Shown: positions 1 to 11,734 of the stretch, piece by piece
How the letters are laid out: every line of letters begins with the position of its first letter
Position numbering within the stretch: the first letter of the stretch is position 1
NCBI GenBank assembly: GCA_907163375.1
Contig: CAJQUW010003226.1
Coordinates: 186,001-250,000, forward strand
Direction of reading: 5' to 3'
Length of the DNA stretch: 64,000 nt
Origin: Prostheceraeus crozeri
Taxonomy: Eukaryota > Platyhelminthes > Polycladida > Euryleptidae
Notes under the pieces: generated by a model
Seen by the model: the letters and a program-made list of their open reading frames with translations, nothing else
Told to the model about the DNA's origin: nothing
Databases searched by the model: none
Position numbers and translations under genes: made by a program

Positions 1-830
1 CACCAAGTTACATACTGACACATGGTGGTGTGAAGAAGTAGACGCAGCAGTGGAAGAAAAGAGAATGTGATTCGCCATATGGAAGAGAACTCAAGACGAA
101 AAGTGATTAAAGAAGAATGTGCAAAGGCAAAGGAGAATGCCCGCAAGATCATTTGGCAATCTCATGAGAGGAGAAGGAAAGAATTGGCGCAATTATTAAC
201 AAGTGAAGAGGACAGGAGATGCTCAGGTGCGACACTGTTACTCGTTTCTGATACTAGGGAGACATGTTGGATTCCGGTGGTGGAACGGAGGCAGCTGTGA
301 CTGCGCGAATTGAGTGGCTGGGGGGGGGCGAAATTCCGAGAGATATCGCCTACCCTGACCAGTTGTTCTACTCCATACTAGATGAAGGGCAAGATTTACG
401 ACTCATGCGTCGGAGCCTGTATGACTTACGGAAGAGAGACATGGGTTCTGACAGCTGTAGAAAAGAGGAGAATGGAGGTAGCAGACAGAAGGATGATCAG
501 ATAAATGTGTGGAGTGTCTCTCGAAGATAGAGTGGCCAGCGAAGACCTTCTGGCGTGCCTGAGCCTGCTATCGGTCGATGGGGACATGAGAGTGCGCAGA
601 TTGCGATGATACGGCGGAAAGATAGCAGCGATTGGGTGAAGAAAGTATGGAAAATGAAGATCAGCGAACCAACAAGAGACCGCCCAAAAATGACCTGGGA
701 AGAAGCAGTGTCCGCAGAATGTCGGCAATTGGGCCTCAAAGAAGCCGAAACCCTCGATCTGAACACCTGGAGGCATTCTATGAAGAATCATCGTCCAACC
801 CAACGGAGATGGAGTAAAGGACGTTAAACG
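1..830 (+). pseudogene. LINE relic lacking its RT core
   Basis: Decayed piece of a non-LTR retrotransposon polyprotein that once encoded endonuclease and reverse transcriptase. Bases 13-57 read TWWCEEVDAAVEEKR, the tryptophan-rich linker seen after the endonuclease in many invertebrate LINEs. It is followed (67-230, another frame) by a basic helical stretch with KAKENARKI. From about 264 the sequence jumps to the C-terminal region: SGGGTEAAVTARI, then INVWSVS near 500, then WVKKVWKM and RPKMTWEEAV (about 630-720), ending near 827. The palm with the catalytic aspartates, normally hundreds of residues between these parts, is absent, so a deletion junction lies near 230-264. Several frameshifts are needed. 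The family assignment comes from motif order only, and the exact clade (RTE-like or related) is uncertain. Confidence 0.65.
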
Positions 831-2278
831 GATAAAGCAAAAAGTGAGGCTACCTAGGTTCACATTCTTCATGAATTGCAATGAGCAATGAGCATCTACT
901 AAATAGTGCCATCGTGAGTACTTACAATTGAAAAATGTTCGATTATGTTCAATAATTGAACTTCATAGCTTCAAAAAAATTTCGAAACAATTAATTTCAC
1001 CATTCATGTGAGCATGTTATGATAATAATATGCAGACAGGCACCAAACTAAGGTTTAGGTTGATCGCCAATCTATTGAACGTCGCTGAATTTCGTAGAAT
1101 AATGATCGATGATATCCTACCGAAGTTGGAAGTAAATATTTCTATCATGTATGAACCAATTCTTCTTATGCATTGATTCAACCAATGCGGAGTGGACTTT
1201 GACTTCTTCGACTGACCAGCGCCACATACCCTGTAGAATATCTTTCAGACTGTCACTTACAAAACACAAATGCAACATGATGCATCTGCATGTGCAATAG
1301 TTTTTATTGTGGCAATCCTTCACTTGACCAAACGAACTTTGACCGTTGTGACCCATAAAAGAACTTCCGTAAAATGTTCTCTCAGACAACTAAGTACGCC
1401 TGACACTCAAACAGAACCAAGAGCTTAATTATTGTCTTCCGAAAATCCATTTTTGTACATTAAGTACTGACTTATGCAAAGGTATACAGGTGTGCCGAAT
1501 ATGATTGTAATGCGTGTTTGACATGACCGAAATTGATTTTAGATCTGAAATTCTAAGGATAGTATAATACTTAAAAAATGAGCATGGAAAATAAATTTCA
1601 TCAAGATATCACCATTTTTGAAGAAGTTACAGAGTTTCAAAAAACATGGCGTCTACACAGATAGGCAGGTGTGCCGATGAGGGTTAAGATGTAGCGAAGG
1701 ACTTGATACAGTAATATTGCCATAGACCTATTGTTCACTAAATGTGGATGCATCTGTAAAATGCACTTTAGTACTAAATGATAGATTATATGAACATAAA
1801 AAACAGAAGTACCACAAATATTTGGTCCATGAAAGTACGAGCGCAATATTTTAACGGTGTGTTCAGAAATGATAAAAAGCTAAAAAGTAGGATTACATTG
1901 AGTTTTGCACCCTTAAACGGATTTGAAGAATTCAGAAGAAATTTGTGCATTCAAAGCTTGTCCTTCTTTTGCTGAATTGATCTCCATGTTTCTACAAACA
2001 GCCCAGATTGTGATGATATGATGCAGGAGCAGCAAAAATAGAAAAGATTTTTCGATTTCATCAGAAACATCCCATACGCATAAACGCATACGTTAATATT
2101 CCCTTTGTAGAACCTCCTCAAAATCATATTATATTCACACTTGAAGCGAGAGATTAAGATTATCATCGTACTTAAGCGCATTTCACTTTAATCTACTTAT
2201 TTGAATGTTACTATGAAAGTTCCAGGAATATGGTAACAAGATTCAGTAGCATTTTGCAATATACATATGACAATGTGA
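831..2278. other. Intergenic, nothing recognised
   Basis: AT-rich sequence with only short chance open frames on both strands. I see no transposon protein motif, tRNA box or terminal repeat. Confidence 0.5.
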
Positions 2279-2372
2279 GGAAAAAAGGAAATAACGGAAA
2301 AATTGGTAAAAAAACGAGAAATAAAGGACAATTTTCGAAAAAGCGGAAAATAACGGAAATAACGGAACTCTG
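2279..2372. repeat. Short GGAAATAACGGAA-type repeats
   Basis: A purine-rich run with several imperfect copies of GGAAATAACGGAA and spaced GAAAA words. It ends in CGGAACTCTG at about 2363-2372. The reverse complement starts CAGAGTTCCG and continues with repeated TTTCCG words, which resembles the subterminal array of a hAT-type transposon end. No partner terminus was found, so this is at most an orphan end. Confidence 0.3.
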
Positions 2373-2766
2373 GGTACCATGTATGGCCTGAAAAAATCAA
2401 GCTCGTCAAGTCGCCGTCAAGTTGTCTCCCTCCTTTCGCGAGAAAAAGATAACTGAAATGAACCAAATTCACCAAATTTACTGCTTCAATGAAAATCGGA
2501 CATCTTTGTAAATCCGTCGTTGCCATGGAAACGAAAAAAAAAGATTTTGCAAAGCACCTCTTGTGAAAGACTTTTATCAGAGCTGCGATGGATCCTGTAT
2601 ATCTTCACGACATGGTTTAAAATGCGGTGGACATTCGATCCCCGCTACTTACCTTAATGTCGGCGGTCACCATTGTGACGAGTTATTTGTTCATGGATTA
2701 TAATTGCTATGACAACTGGTATGTGGTGGTGAGGGTTTGATCCTGCCAATTGACACAGTCGCATAA

Positions 2767-2843
2767 GTGGCTCGTAGCTCAGTTGATAAGAGCACAGGTC
2801 TGGTTAACCTTGGACGTAGGTTCGAATCGCACCAGTCGCACAT
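2767..2843 (+). repeat. tRNA-like unit, probable SINE head or tRNA pseudogene
   Basis: Contains a good A box (TAGCTCAGTTGATAAGAGC, 2775-2793) and B box (GGTTCGAATC, 2819-2828) at normal spacing. The D arm can pair (GCTC/GAGC), and an AGGT/ACCT anticodon stem encloses CTGGTTA (anticodon GGT if real). The acceptor and T stems pair poorly, so this is probably not a working tRNA. The octamer CAGTCGCA occurs just before (2756-2763) and at its end (2833-2840). A T-rich run (TTTATTTTATTTTATTTTTTT) follows at about 2871-2888. A tRNA-derived SINE or tRNA pseudogene fits best. Confidence 0.45.
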
Positions 2844-2889
2844 CTGCTGCATGGCAATTTGATCTATAGTTTATTTTATTTTATTTTTT

Positions 2890-3636
2890 TACCCAGGGTA
2901 AATCGTAAATTTTAGAGCTTGTTTCTGAAAAATAAGGATTTCCGAGTTATCCGGTTCACATTCTGAAGGCTTTAATCATAACTAAATAGTAAATAGCAGT
3001 TGCACTTTGCGTGAACATGGCAGCGACGTTGCCGAGGTGCATCGCACTAAGTACAACACTTGGTTCTGAATTTCACCTATAATCAGGGCTGACCTCTATG
3101 CGCAGGAATACAATATGAATACTTGAGGTTTTTTCAACAATTTATAACTAAATAGACATCACACGAATGCACACTTACAAGGCGAGCCATTACCATCGCA
3201 AGCCGATTGATTCTCCGAATAGAATTTGGTTTCAGGCAGTTCAGTAACCTATAAAAGCAACAAAATGCGTGAATAGACCTACGACATAACGCAATCATAA
3301 CAAGCGCATGATATGTCTACATATTTTCGGAATCATGGTGGGTACGAATGAACAATTTGTTCGTAAGACGATGTGATATTCCAGTAAGAGACGAACCTGA
3401 GAATGCCGTATCTCTGGAATAAAATGTCAAAGAATAATATCCAGACCTAGCGAATCACGCAAGTACTCAAGTATGATTCATTGCACGTTAATGCTGCTTT
3501 GGAATATGACGCAAAAATGAAGCTTAAATGGTTCAAATGAGCTGTATTGAAAATTTTGGTACAAGAATCCGCTGAGACACTTTGGGTTTAATTTTGCACT
3601 GTGCACCAGCGTTCCGAATCCCCAAGAGACTGCCAT
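2890..3636. other. Intergenic, nothing recognised
   Basis: No protein motif, repeat or RNA feature that I can support. It ends at the target duplication of the following hAT-like element. Confidence 0.45.
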
Positions 3637-3644
3637 GGTCACAC

Positions 3645-4373
3645 CAGGGATGCGGAGTCCTATCATTTTGATAGGACTCCGACTCCGGTTGGCAAGTTTA
3701 TAAAGCCTAGTTTTTGAAAAACTAACTGGTAACCTGTAATTGATCATAATAAGCTTACCTGAACCTATTTTTAGTGATCATTGCTGCATCAATTATCAAT
3801 CATTTTCGATGAAAGTTAATAAAATGTCGGTTTCAGCTGTATGCATACGACCCAGCTGCTTCCATCTTCTTTACGTGTGCTTCACACGGTTTTTCTCCAG
3901 TCTCTACCAGACAGGAAAATCTCCCATCCTTCTCCAAAAAATATGAGTTCTCTTTCGATTTTAATCTGCGGTTTAGAGGAGCCATCACACACGATTAACA
4001 TGAGGGTAAGAGGTAATGTTTTCAAACAAACTAATATTTTACCTTTGTCTCCGATGTAACCTTTAGCGCGTAGGTGTGATCGAGGATAGGAAGGCTTGTC
4101 TTCTCTACTAAATCACCTAGTAAAAGGACAATCCTTTTTTCACTATCACGGTTCATTCCCTCAACTATTACAAGCTTCGCATGCACTGCTGTCTCTGTAC
4201 TTTTGTTTGACGGAGAAAGTTGACATCAAGACAGTGACAGCTACATGCACGAGAATAAATAATGTGCTTGTATTATATTTCGGGTCTAGTTATAGGCCGG
4301 AGTCCTGTCATTTGATAGGACTCCGACTTCAGCAAAAATGATAGAACTCCAGGACTCCGGCTCCGCATCCCTG
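3645..4373. mobile_element. Non-autonomous hAT element, 729 bp
   Basis: Terminal inverted repeats are CAGGGATGCGGAG at the left (3645) and its complement CTCCGCATCCCTG at the right (ending 4373). The element is bounded by an 8-bp target duplication, GGTCACAC (3637-3644) and GGTCATAC (4374-4381), with one mismatch. An 8-bp duplication and a CAGGG start are hAT hallmarks. Just inside each end sits a strong hairpin: GGAGTCCTATCA with its complement across a 3-base loop at the left, and a near-identical one at about 4300-4325 on the right. There is no transposase, so it must have been moved in trans. Small open frames inside it look like chance. Confidence 0.85.
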
Positions 4374-4381
4374 GGTCATAC

Positions 4382-5746
4382 CCCCGAATTATGAAGATTT
4401 CGAAAAAAGGTAATTTTCCAGAAGATAGTGCTAGCGGTAATTTTCTTTTGTATAGATTTTTTTCTTTATCGTATAGACATTTCATTGCCATAACTGTATA
4501 TGATCACTTACTTGCATGTGTTGACTCTGTTCTACTCACTGTAAATTTGATTTGCCTTGGTGCTATTTGCACTTATGGGAGTAATAAAATATAAAAAATA
4601 TATTATAATGCAAAGCTGCCAGGCAATGGGGATACAGTGTCCATAATATACCGGTATCCATAAGGGATGTTGTGACATATTCCTCACCGCGAATTAACAC
4701 TGCTCTCTCCTTGTCTGACGCCTTTTAATATATTATTTTTCTGCTGTATCATGATCAGCCGTGGCTATTTATTTACCTGTGTGTAACTGCATGCTCTTCT
4801 TACTGCCATTAATGTGACTGTCGATGTAATAATTTTGATGAAAACTTCAAACACTACATCAGGTTTGTATTACATTTTGAGTACCACAAGGTACAATGCA
4901 GAATTGTCATGAATAATTTAGTTTGAATTGGTTTAGCTTTCAAGAGAAACGATTCAGTATAGGAAACAATGGAGGTACTTTAGCTGCAGAATGGACCAAA
5001 GTATATCGGCTGTCACAATGCTAAGCAAAGGCATTCTTTGATGGGTTTGTTTATCTAGTAGCAGTCAGTTATAATGAATAATAGGATACGGCACTTGTGA
5101 GGTAATTAACTTCTACAGTATTAGAAGATGTTTCTTAACACAGCCTTATAAATTAACCATTTTCATATGAAAGATAACAGGTGAGCAAACATGCGCAAAA
5201 AGAACGAATTGTCTATTCTAGAATTCATCCGTAAACGAGACGTACAAGGCATTCCTGCTAAAGCTGAAAATCTTTCACTGTAGATAGATAAGACAATGCA
5301 ATGTTGAATCAATTAAACCGTTTGATAATTGTCAAGTCAAGTAGCACAGATAACACTGGACGAACAGAACCAAACAGGTGCAGCTGTGGCTTATCAGTCA
5401 AACACAATACTCACAGAATGAGGATGCTATAATATCCATCAGATTCTATAAACATATTACACTAGTCGTTCAGCTTCATCGATTGAAGAATAAGGCTTTA
5501 TTCTGTAACAAATATGTTAAGTTGATTCTCCTAACAGCATATTACGTACAAAATTAAATATATTAGGCTCACTTGCCTGCATTTTGGATTGGAGCTCTAC
5601 TACAAATCATATGTCAAATTCAGAGATCAATCAATATTCCAGACAACGATTATTTATTCATAAGCGTAGTCAGCTTTTTAATTTGATTATTCATCTCTGA
5701 ATTGATAATTGAGACTCATTGAATCTGAATATTCATATGTATTACT
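4382..5746. other. Intergenic, nothing certain
   Basis: AT-rich sequence with no coding motif. Around 5612-5705 the words AATTCAGAGAT and ATCTCTGAATT form a short imperfect inverted repeat, which may be the edge of a decayed palindromic element together with 5747-5832. Confidence 0.4.
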
Positions 5747-5832
5747 AGCGGGCTTAAATGTCATTTTCTAATGCAAGCAGATCCAATGAGTATTACTGAA
5801 CTCAAATGATAAAAATAGCATTTAAGCCCGCT
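5747..5832. repeat. 86-bp element with 14-bp perfect inverted ends
   Basis: AGCGGGCTTAAATG (5747-5760) and its exact complement CATTTAAGCCCGCT (5819-5832) bracket 58 bp of AT-rich sequence. It could be a tiny MITE or one arm-pair of a larger palindromic element. No clear target duplication flanks it. Confidence 0.5.
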
Positions 5833-6019
5833 GTGAATAGACTTCTTGTTCGAGTTGTAATAATACGAGTCGTAATAATTTGAATTGGGCGATCTCAGAT
5901 GGTTATTATTCCTATATTAGTAATGAAGTTTGTTACTTGTAGATTCTAGCCACGTTGCTCACAGAAATTAAAAAGGTTATTAGGATTGTATACATAGAAA
6001 TTAACAATGCCATAGAAAC

Positions 6020-6487
6020 CAGGGCTGCGGAGGTAATTGATTTCTATACGCTTCCGCCTCTGCTTAAACGACCAAGAGCGTGTTTGAGAATGCTACCATG
6101 TAATTGCCTCAAGACATACCAATCCGTATTGTGTAAAGTTGCCATTGATAAGATGATACTGAGGTTTTCTGATTTCGAATGCCCGTATTCTGAGATAATA
6201 CACCTTCGTTTTCATCATAATGAGAAAATTAGAAGTAACTACATTTAGTAATGCAGGTGCCCATTTGTAATTAGGTGTAATAGGGTGAGCACTAAATATG
6301 ACAACTATTACTTAACTAATATCAAAACTTAGGGTCAAAAGTCAGAAGTGCCTCGCCTCGCTCTGACACGCGAATTGCGTCAGTCATTAATATCATGATA
6401 CTTTCGGAAGCGGAAGCGATCGTCGGGCATTCGCTTCCGCTTCCAATGAAAACGATCGCTGCCATCGCCTCCGCTTCCACACCCCTG
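6020..6487. mobile_element. Non-autonomous hAT element, 468 bp
   Basis: Starts CAGGGCTGCGGAGG at 6020 and ends CCACACCCCTG at 6487. A perfect 8-bp target duplication, ATAGAAAC, occurs at 6012-6019 and 6488-6495. The right subterminal region is loaded with GCTTCCGC/GCGGAAGC words. There is no internal transposase. The 5' terminus shares the pattern CAGGGxTGCGGAG with the element at 3645-4373, so the two probably used related transposases. A short open frame overlapping the left end (5955-6248) is not considered a gene. Confidence 0.85.
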
Positions 6488-6495
6488 ATAGAAAC

Positions 6496-7285
6496 AATAC
6501 CATATATGCCCTAGGATATGTAGCATAGGGCAATGTTAGTAGAGGCATTTAGAAATCTGCTCTTCTGCCATATTTTTTCTGTTTTGTATATCATAGACGC
6601 TCATAGAAATCTATAAATATTTAATATAACAGTGTATGGTGCGTGGGGCGATGAAGCGACAATGGCATAAATTTTAACGGATAGCAGACCGAAAAGCCTT
6701 TCAAATGAATGCAAACCACGATGCCATTCGCAGAGAGATGTACCAACAGCATATCATCTCTCTTGCTAGGTCCAGTGCAAGGACATTGTTAGCCAGAACT
6801 ATCCGAAACAACTGATTTCGCTTGTTTTCTTTTTACTTATCTGGGTTTTTGGTCTCGCTGAACATTTAATCTTCATCATTCATTATTTTAGGTATGTCAA
6901 GTAAATAGGTAGGCCTATTGATTGTTCATCATTATGTTTGTATCATTATTTGATTACTATAGATGGAAATAATATATGCATTACATGTTTGATAAACTTT
7001 AATATACATGTACACTGTGATATCAGTGTATTGCATACCCTCCATGTGTCATGCAATCATGACCGCTATGATGTTTCCATAGAATCATATTACAATGCCG
7101 CTGTGGGCATGCTGGAATTCGGACAGCAATAACTATCAGCCTCCACTGCGTAGCTTCGTCTTTACATAGTCATTGCTGTCCTCTCAAACATACTCTCAGT
7201 CAAACATACCGCAGTACATTATACGCTAAATTGTCGATTGTATACATCCTTTTTCTATAGTTTATCGTCTCACACGGGAGGTTGG
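6496..7285. other. Intergenic, nothing recognised
   Basis: No coding motif or repeat that I can support. One copy of the palindrome TAGGCCTA is at 6910-6917. Confidence 0.4.
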
Positions 7286-7289
7286 CCAT

Positions 7290-8395
7290 TGATCAAAAAG
7301 AAAATAAAAAGTCACTCCCAAATTTACGACGTTTTACTATGGCATCAAAAGAAAAAAATTACGACATTTCAAAGGCTCTGACACTACTGGTTATCCTACT
7401 CTCATTAAGAAATTGATGTATCTTAATTTTCCGTTGGGTCTCTTTCAGCTGATGTGTTCGTATCTAGAAGATCGATTTCAATATGTGAAAGTTCTGGACT
7501 CTTTTAGTTCCGTTTTACCTGCAAAAAGTGTAGCTCCTCAAGGCCAACTTTTGGGGCCATTTTTGCTCGTTCTGTACTGCAACGATATACATCCCAAACA
7601 CAATAATACTTTTTTATGGATGCATACAGACGATATTTGTTTTTTTGTCCCATTTTTAAAAACAATGTCGAGGAGTCTATAGAAGTGATTCTGGAAGAAT
7701 TTCTTAACATTAAAAGTAGGTCAGTAAGTAATTCGTTGAGATGAAATGCCTCAAAAACAAAAGCATTGTGTGTCTCTAAGAAAAATTGTTAAGTGATGTT
7801 TCCCCTTCCTTTTTTGTATTGTGGAGGTATTCAAGCTACTCGGTGTTGTATGGGAGTCTGATCTAAATTGGAGTGCCCATTTCAAATACGTGTTATCTTG
7901 CTGTTCTCGGAGATTGTATCTTATCAGAGTACTGAGAAAGATCTTCAGCCACGATGAGCTTTGGATCACTTTCTGCACTACTATCGGTAGCCTGCTTCAA
8001 TATTGTACTACGCTATTTGGGATTTTTTCAAGTGATGTCCAACATGTCATATATTCTTCGTTTCGATGTGCAAGAAAATTATATGTTTTAAATCATGTCC
8101 TTGTAATAACAATATGACTAAGTTCCACTCCACACGCGGTGATATGTTCCTAAAACTATTTGATAAATGCGAAAACGAATGTCATCCTTAATTTTCGATT
8201 GTTTCACACCCAAATACATGTAATTGTTGTGCATCAGTGCCATTCTGTAAGACAAACCGTCGACAAAATTGTTTCAGTGTTATGTCAACTCTTGTATACT
8301 CGTATAATGGTCTCACAGACCTTGTAAAGAAACCTGATTTTTAGTTATCTTCCTTGTGATCTATGTATATCTGATTTTCATTTTTGACAAATACA
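7290..8395 (+). pseudogene. LINE reverse transcriptase relic
   Basis: Heavily frameshifted RT of a CR1/jockey-type LINE. In 7413-7682 the motif-B region reads VAPQGQLLGPFLLVLY followed by NDI, and motif C is HTDDI where YADD(I) is expected, so one residue of the box is changed. The thumb and C-terminal part follows in another frame at 7821-8117: FKLLGVVWESDLNWSAHF, then SCCSRRLYLIRVL. This matches the usual LGV...LxWxxHI and ASRRLYxLRxL positions seen in the better copy at 50609-52210. The endonuclease and RT fingers are not visible upstream. It is not functional. Confidence 0.7.
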
Positions 8396-8417
8396 AACTT
8401 AGTCCCTCTTTCTCATT

Positions 8418-8450
8418 ACACCGACGTTTCGTCGTCCTGCTGACTTGCTC
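8418..8450 (-). ncRNA. Penelope-like 3' end word, weak hammerhead trace
   Basis: On the minus strand this reads CAGGACGACGAAACGTCGG. The GAAAC box and small stems resemble the 3' ends of Penelope-like elements with degenerate hammerhead motifs, but the CUGAUGA box is not preserved. CGACGTTTCGTCG is itself a near palindrome. Treat as a weak lead only. Confidence 0.2.
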
Positions 8451-8489
8451 ACGTGAGACTTGTACATCCTTTTCAATCGGATGCGCTTG

Positions 8490-11290
8490 AAATTAAGTCA
8501 ATAATAAGCCGCAAAACTTGAAGATGTCAAAATTGTTTGTCCACTTCTTTGATTATATGAAATAATTTTTCAAAAAAGGGTGATGCAGACCAATTTACAA
8601 AACACCACGTAGATCAGCAAATGTAAAATGATTCACATTCCTTTTCTATGAGTATGAGCAAAAAGTAACTTCCTTTCCAAAATATGAAATGAATTTATTA
8701 GCTGATACGCCTCATCTGTTCATACTCAAGATAGTAATTGCTTATGCAACCTCATACAATTCTTATTATGAAAGAAAAAATAATAGTAGGCTTATCATCA
8801 CGTTTTATACAATAGACCAAACAAAACTGTAATGGTTTTCTGAGACATCCATCTCATCAATGCACCTAATGTTATCAGTAAAGGAAAAATTCAGATTAGT
8901 TGAGGTTAGCATTTGGGGAAATTGGAATTCGGATAACAATATTTGAAAACGTGATAAACCATATTGATACGTACTCGCACAGACGGACACCATCTTCTAA
9001 ACTCCTGCGTATATCATCGGGATACTTCAAGGATTTTTCTGTGACAGACTGCAAAAAAATGAATTGTAGGTTAGAACGTTCACAAAGATAAATTAAAGTG
9101 TCCTACATACATTGAAACAGAATAAAGTGTCCAACACAGCTGAGGATAGAAATTGTTACCTCTTGACTAGTATTCCGAAAGCAAAGAAAAATTATATAAC
9201 CAGCCTCGTCTTTGGTTAGTACGAGTAACTGTATGAAAGTTCGTCTTATCATCTCATGTCAAAAATATTGAATCGTAGTATAGAGGTTTGCATATTATGG
9301 TTCAATCATAATGTTTGCACTGGCTCAGTTGAAATATGAATTGGAAATCTCAGTTTGCGCAGATCTTTCAACTATGTGTATTCATAGGTGCCTGCCTACT
9401 TTCTTTTATTGTTCCATGCATACACGGCATCAACTCGGGCGGGCTTGAGGGACTTCGTTCGGCTTGCTCACTTCGTGCGTTAGCATCGCCTCTCTTTGCA
9501 GTCAAACATCAGTTTCGACCAAGTACAGTTCTTTCGATCTCAATTCCGCGCAATATTATCGACATAGACTTTTTAGCAAAATTATGGGAAAATTCAGATA
9601 CAATTTCTGGTGGCGATAAGCCCGTGTTTTCTGAACCGTTGGAGGTAGGCACACATTCATGAGTAATCATGAATAATGGTACTCATGAAGCTGAAATTAG
9701 GCCTACCTGAATACTTTCAAAAGATACAAAAACATTTATAAAATCAGGAGACCTGCCATCACGAAAAGTTCAGACACAATTCAGACCACAAGACTTTTGT
9801 CTGAATAATTAGTCTGGAGCCTAATTGCAAACCTTAATGACAATTAATTGTGGGGAAATCGAAGAAATATCTCAGATGAAAAGATTTCATACAAAGTAAA
9901 TCAGCTTTTGTGACTCTTATTTTTGGCGCATTTTCAGACTTAAAAAAAAAACGGTTAGATTTTGGCCATTGGAGGAACAAATCTACGACCTGTTTTGAAC
10001 AATATCTTTTATCTTGAAACACATTTCAAAAGACTGAATTTTTTGTTTGTAGGTGCCCATCAATAAAGAGTTTGCATTAATGGAAAAGACTTCATGCCGG
10101 CGCTTCGTCCCTTCTTTATTTAGACGCAACACGGAACTGATTATAGAGTGACATGGTGGATTGCCCACTGGATGAAACTCGATCCATCTACAATGCGTAT
10201 TTCGTCCTTATAATACTATCTGAAGTTACTTACAGCTGCAGATGTATGTGCTGCTTCACAGATACATCAAAGTGGCTACCTTTGAAGGAAAAATTAAACA
10301 TTTCATATGCATGTATTTGAGTTGCATAACTTGCACTAATCAATCTTATCCATCTCCTATTGTATTCAAGCAACTTTTCAATACATTCAGCCAGTTTGTC
10401 ATCATAAATGGCCATCATTATTGAGATTTAAAGTCACAGTTTGGCAACATTTCAAAAAAATCTGTCAAAATTAGCTGCTTTAATTCTAACTGATGTGATG
10501 CAATAATGTTATGTAAATGTGACCAATGTAATGTAAAATGGACCAAAGCATATCCGGTGCAGCACTATCCTAAAACGAAACTGAAATCTAGTAAAAGAAG
10601 CGTTGAAGACACAAAGTATGCTGCTTAAGAAAGCTAAGCAAATCAATAAAAATGCTTAAAAGATAAGGATTAGAAATATAGAATGAAAATTGTTCATAAA
10701 AAACAAACGGACAAATAGGAATGTTTTATAAAAGTCCTAAAAATAGGTCTAAATTGTCTCCTTGACATGTTAACTGAATTGTAAATAAAATCATTCAGCG
10801 AATAAATTTCATAAAAAGGCACTTAAAGCTAAAAGTACACAGAAACAAAATATAGTGAAAGCTCTTAAACTAACTTCTTTATTAGAGACATTATACTGAT
10901 GAAATATATATCAAAAGCAATTCTTGAATAAATAGTGGTCAATGAAGTCAGCTTGGTAAAATATATTTCACCCAAGGTTAAAATGCATGTTAGATTCGAC
11001 ATCTTTTGCCGTCTTGTTCTGACAACTGACCCCACGTGTATTTTGTTGAGCTTGTGTTTCTGATTGAGTAACCAGAATGCAGTATTCTTCGCTCAATGTC
11101 TTGAGCTGGAAATCCGTGCTGAGTAATATAGTGTTTCCGGGCAATACGATTTTTACAGAGTCCTGGAATTGCGTGACTTCACCTCCAAATCAATATAGGC
11201 AACATTCGATCATTGAAAGTACATTGGATGGTTTCTAGTGCGAGAGCTATTGACGTTTTCTTTCTAAATTCGCGCACGAGCTTCTTGTTA
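8490..11290. other. Intergenic, nothing recognised
   Basis: Only short open frames (about 60-108 codons), no recognisable domain, and no terminal repeats that I could pair. A locally GC-richer patch at about 9430-9500 lies in a 108-codon frame (9336-9662) that I cannot assign. Confidence 0.35.
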
Positions 11291-11295
11291 TTCTT

Positions 11296-11730
11296 AATTT
11301 GTAGATTGTCACCCAACATCAGAAAGAAGGCAGTTCTTGAGCTTTAACTCCAGTCGTATTGCAAGTCACGGAGGGTCAAACATCGCAAAATTCCATTAGC
11401 TTACGTAGATCCTGGTGCTTCCGAATTTGGCCCCTTAATAACGCAATGATCTAACATTCATTAAATCACTCAAAATCATTTATTATTTTTGTGATTTTGA
11501 TTGCGTTTTTAAGGCAAACAACTTCCATAGTAGGCAGAAATGTGATATTCCTCGTATGCGCTGGCTTGCCCGAATTCCTCTTAAAGAAAATGAAGAAGTC
11601 TTGACAACCGATGTTATTGCTGCAGATAAACAAACAGACTTTTCTGATCACAAAATGATATCACAAAGACGACTGGAGTTAAAGCTTAAGAATTGCCGTT
11701 TTACTGATGTTGGGTGACAATCTACAAATT
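11296..11730. repeat. 62-bp inverted repeat pair, MITE-like
   Basis: The left arm at 11296-11357 (starts AATTTGTAGATTGTCACCC) and the right arm at 11669-11730 (ends GGGTGACAATCTACAAATT) are near-perfect inverted copies around 311 bp of unrelated sequence. The inner ends are also conserved (TTTAACTCCAGTCGT against ACGACTGGAGTTAAA). Neither terminus starts CAGGG, and no target duplication is obvious. It may be a foldback element or an internal-deletion derivative of a larger transposon. Confidence 0.6.
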
Positions 11731-11734
11731 AAAA

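Noticed and set aside
426..881. 151-codon minus-strand open frame
   Set aside because: It is antisense to the LINE relic at 1-830, whose plus-strand motifs are recognisable; the minus translation has no domain.
2767..2843. Functional tRNA gene
   Set aside because: A and B boxes are fine, but the acceptor and T stems do not pair adequately.
9336..9662. 108-codon frame with a GC-richer patch as a host exon
   Set aside because: No recognisable domain, no convincing splice signals, and no second exon nearby.
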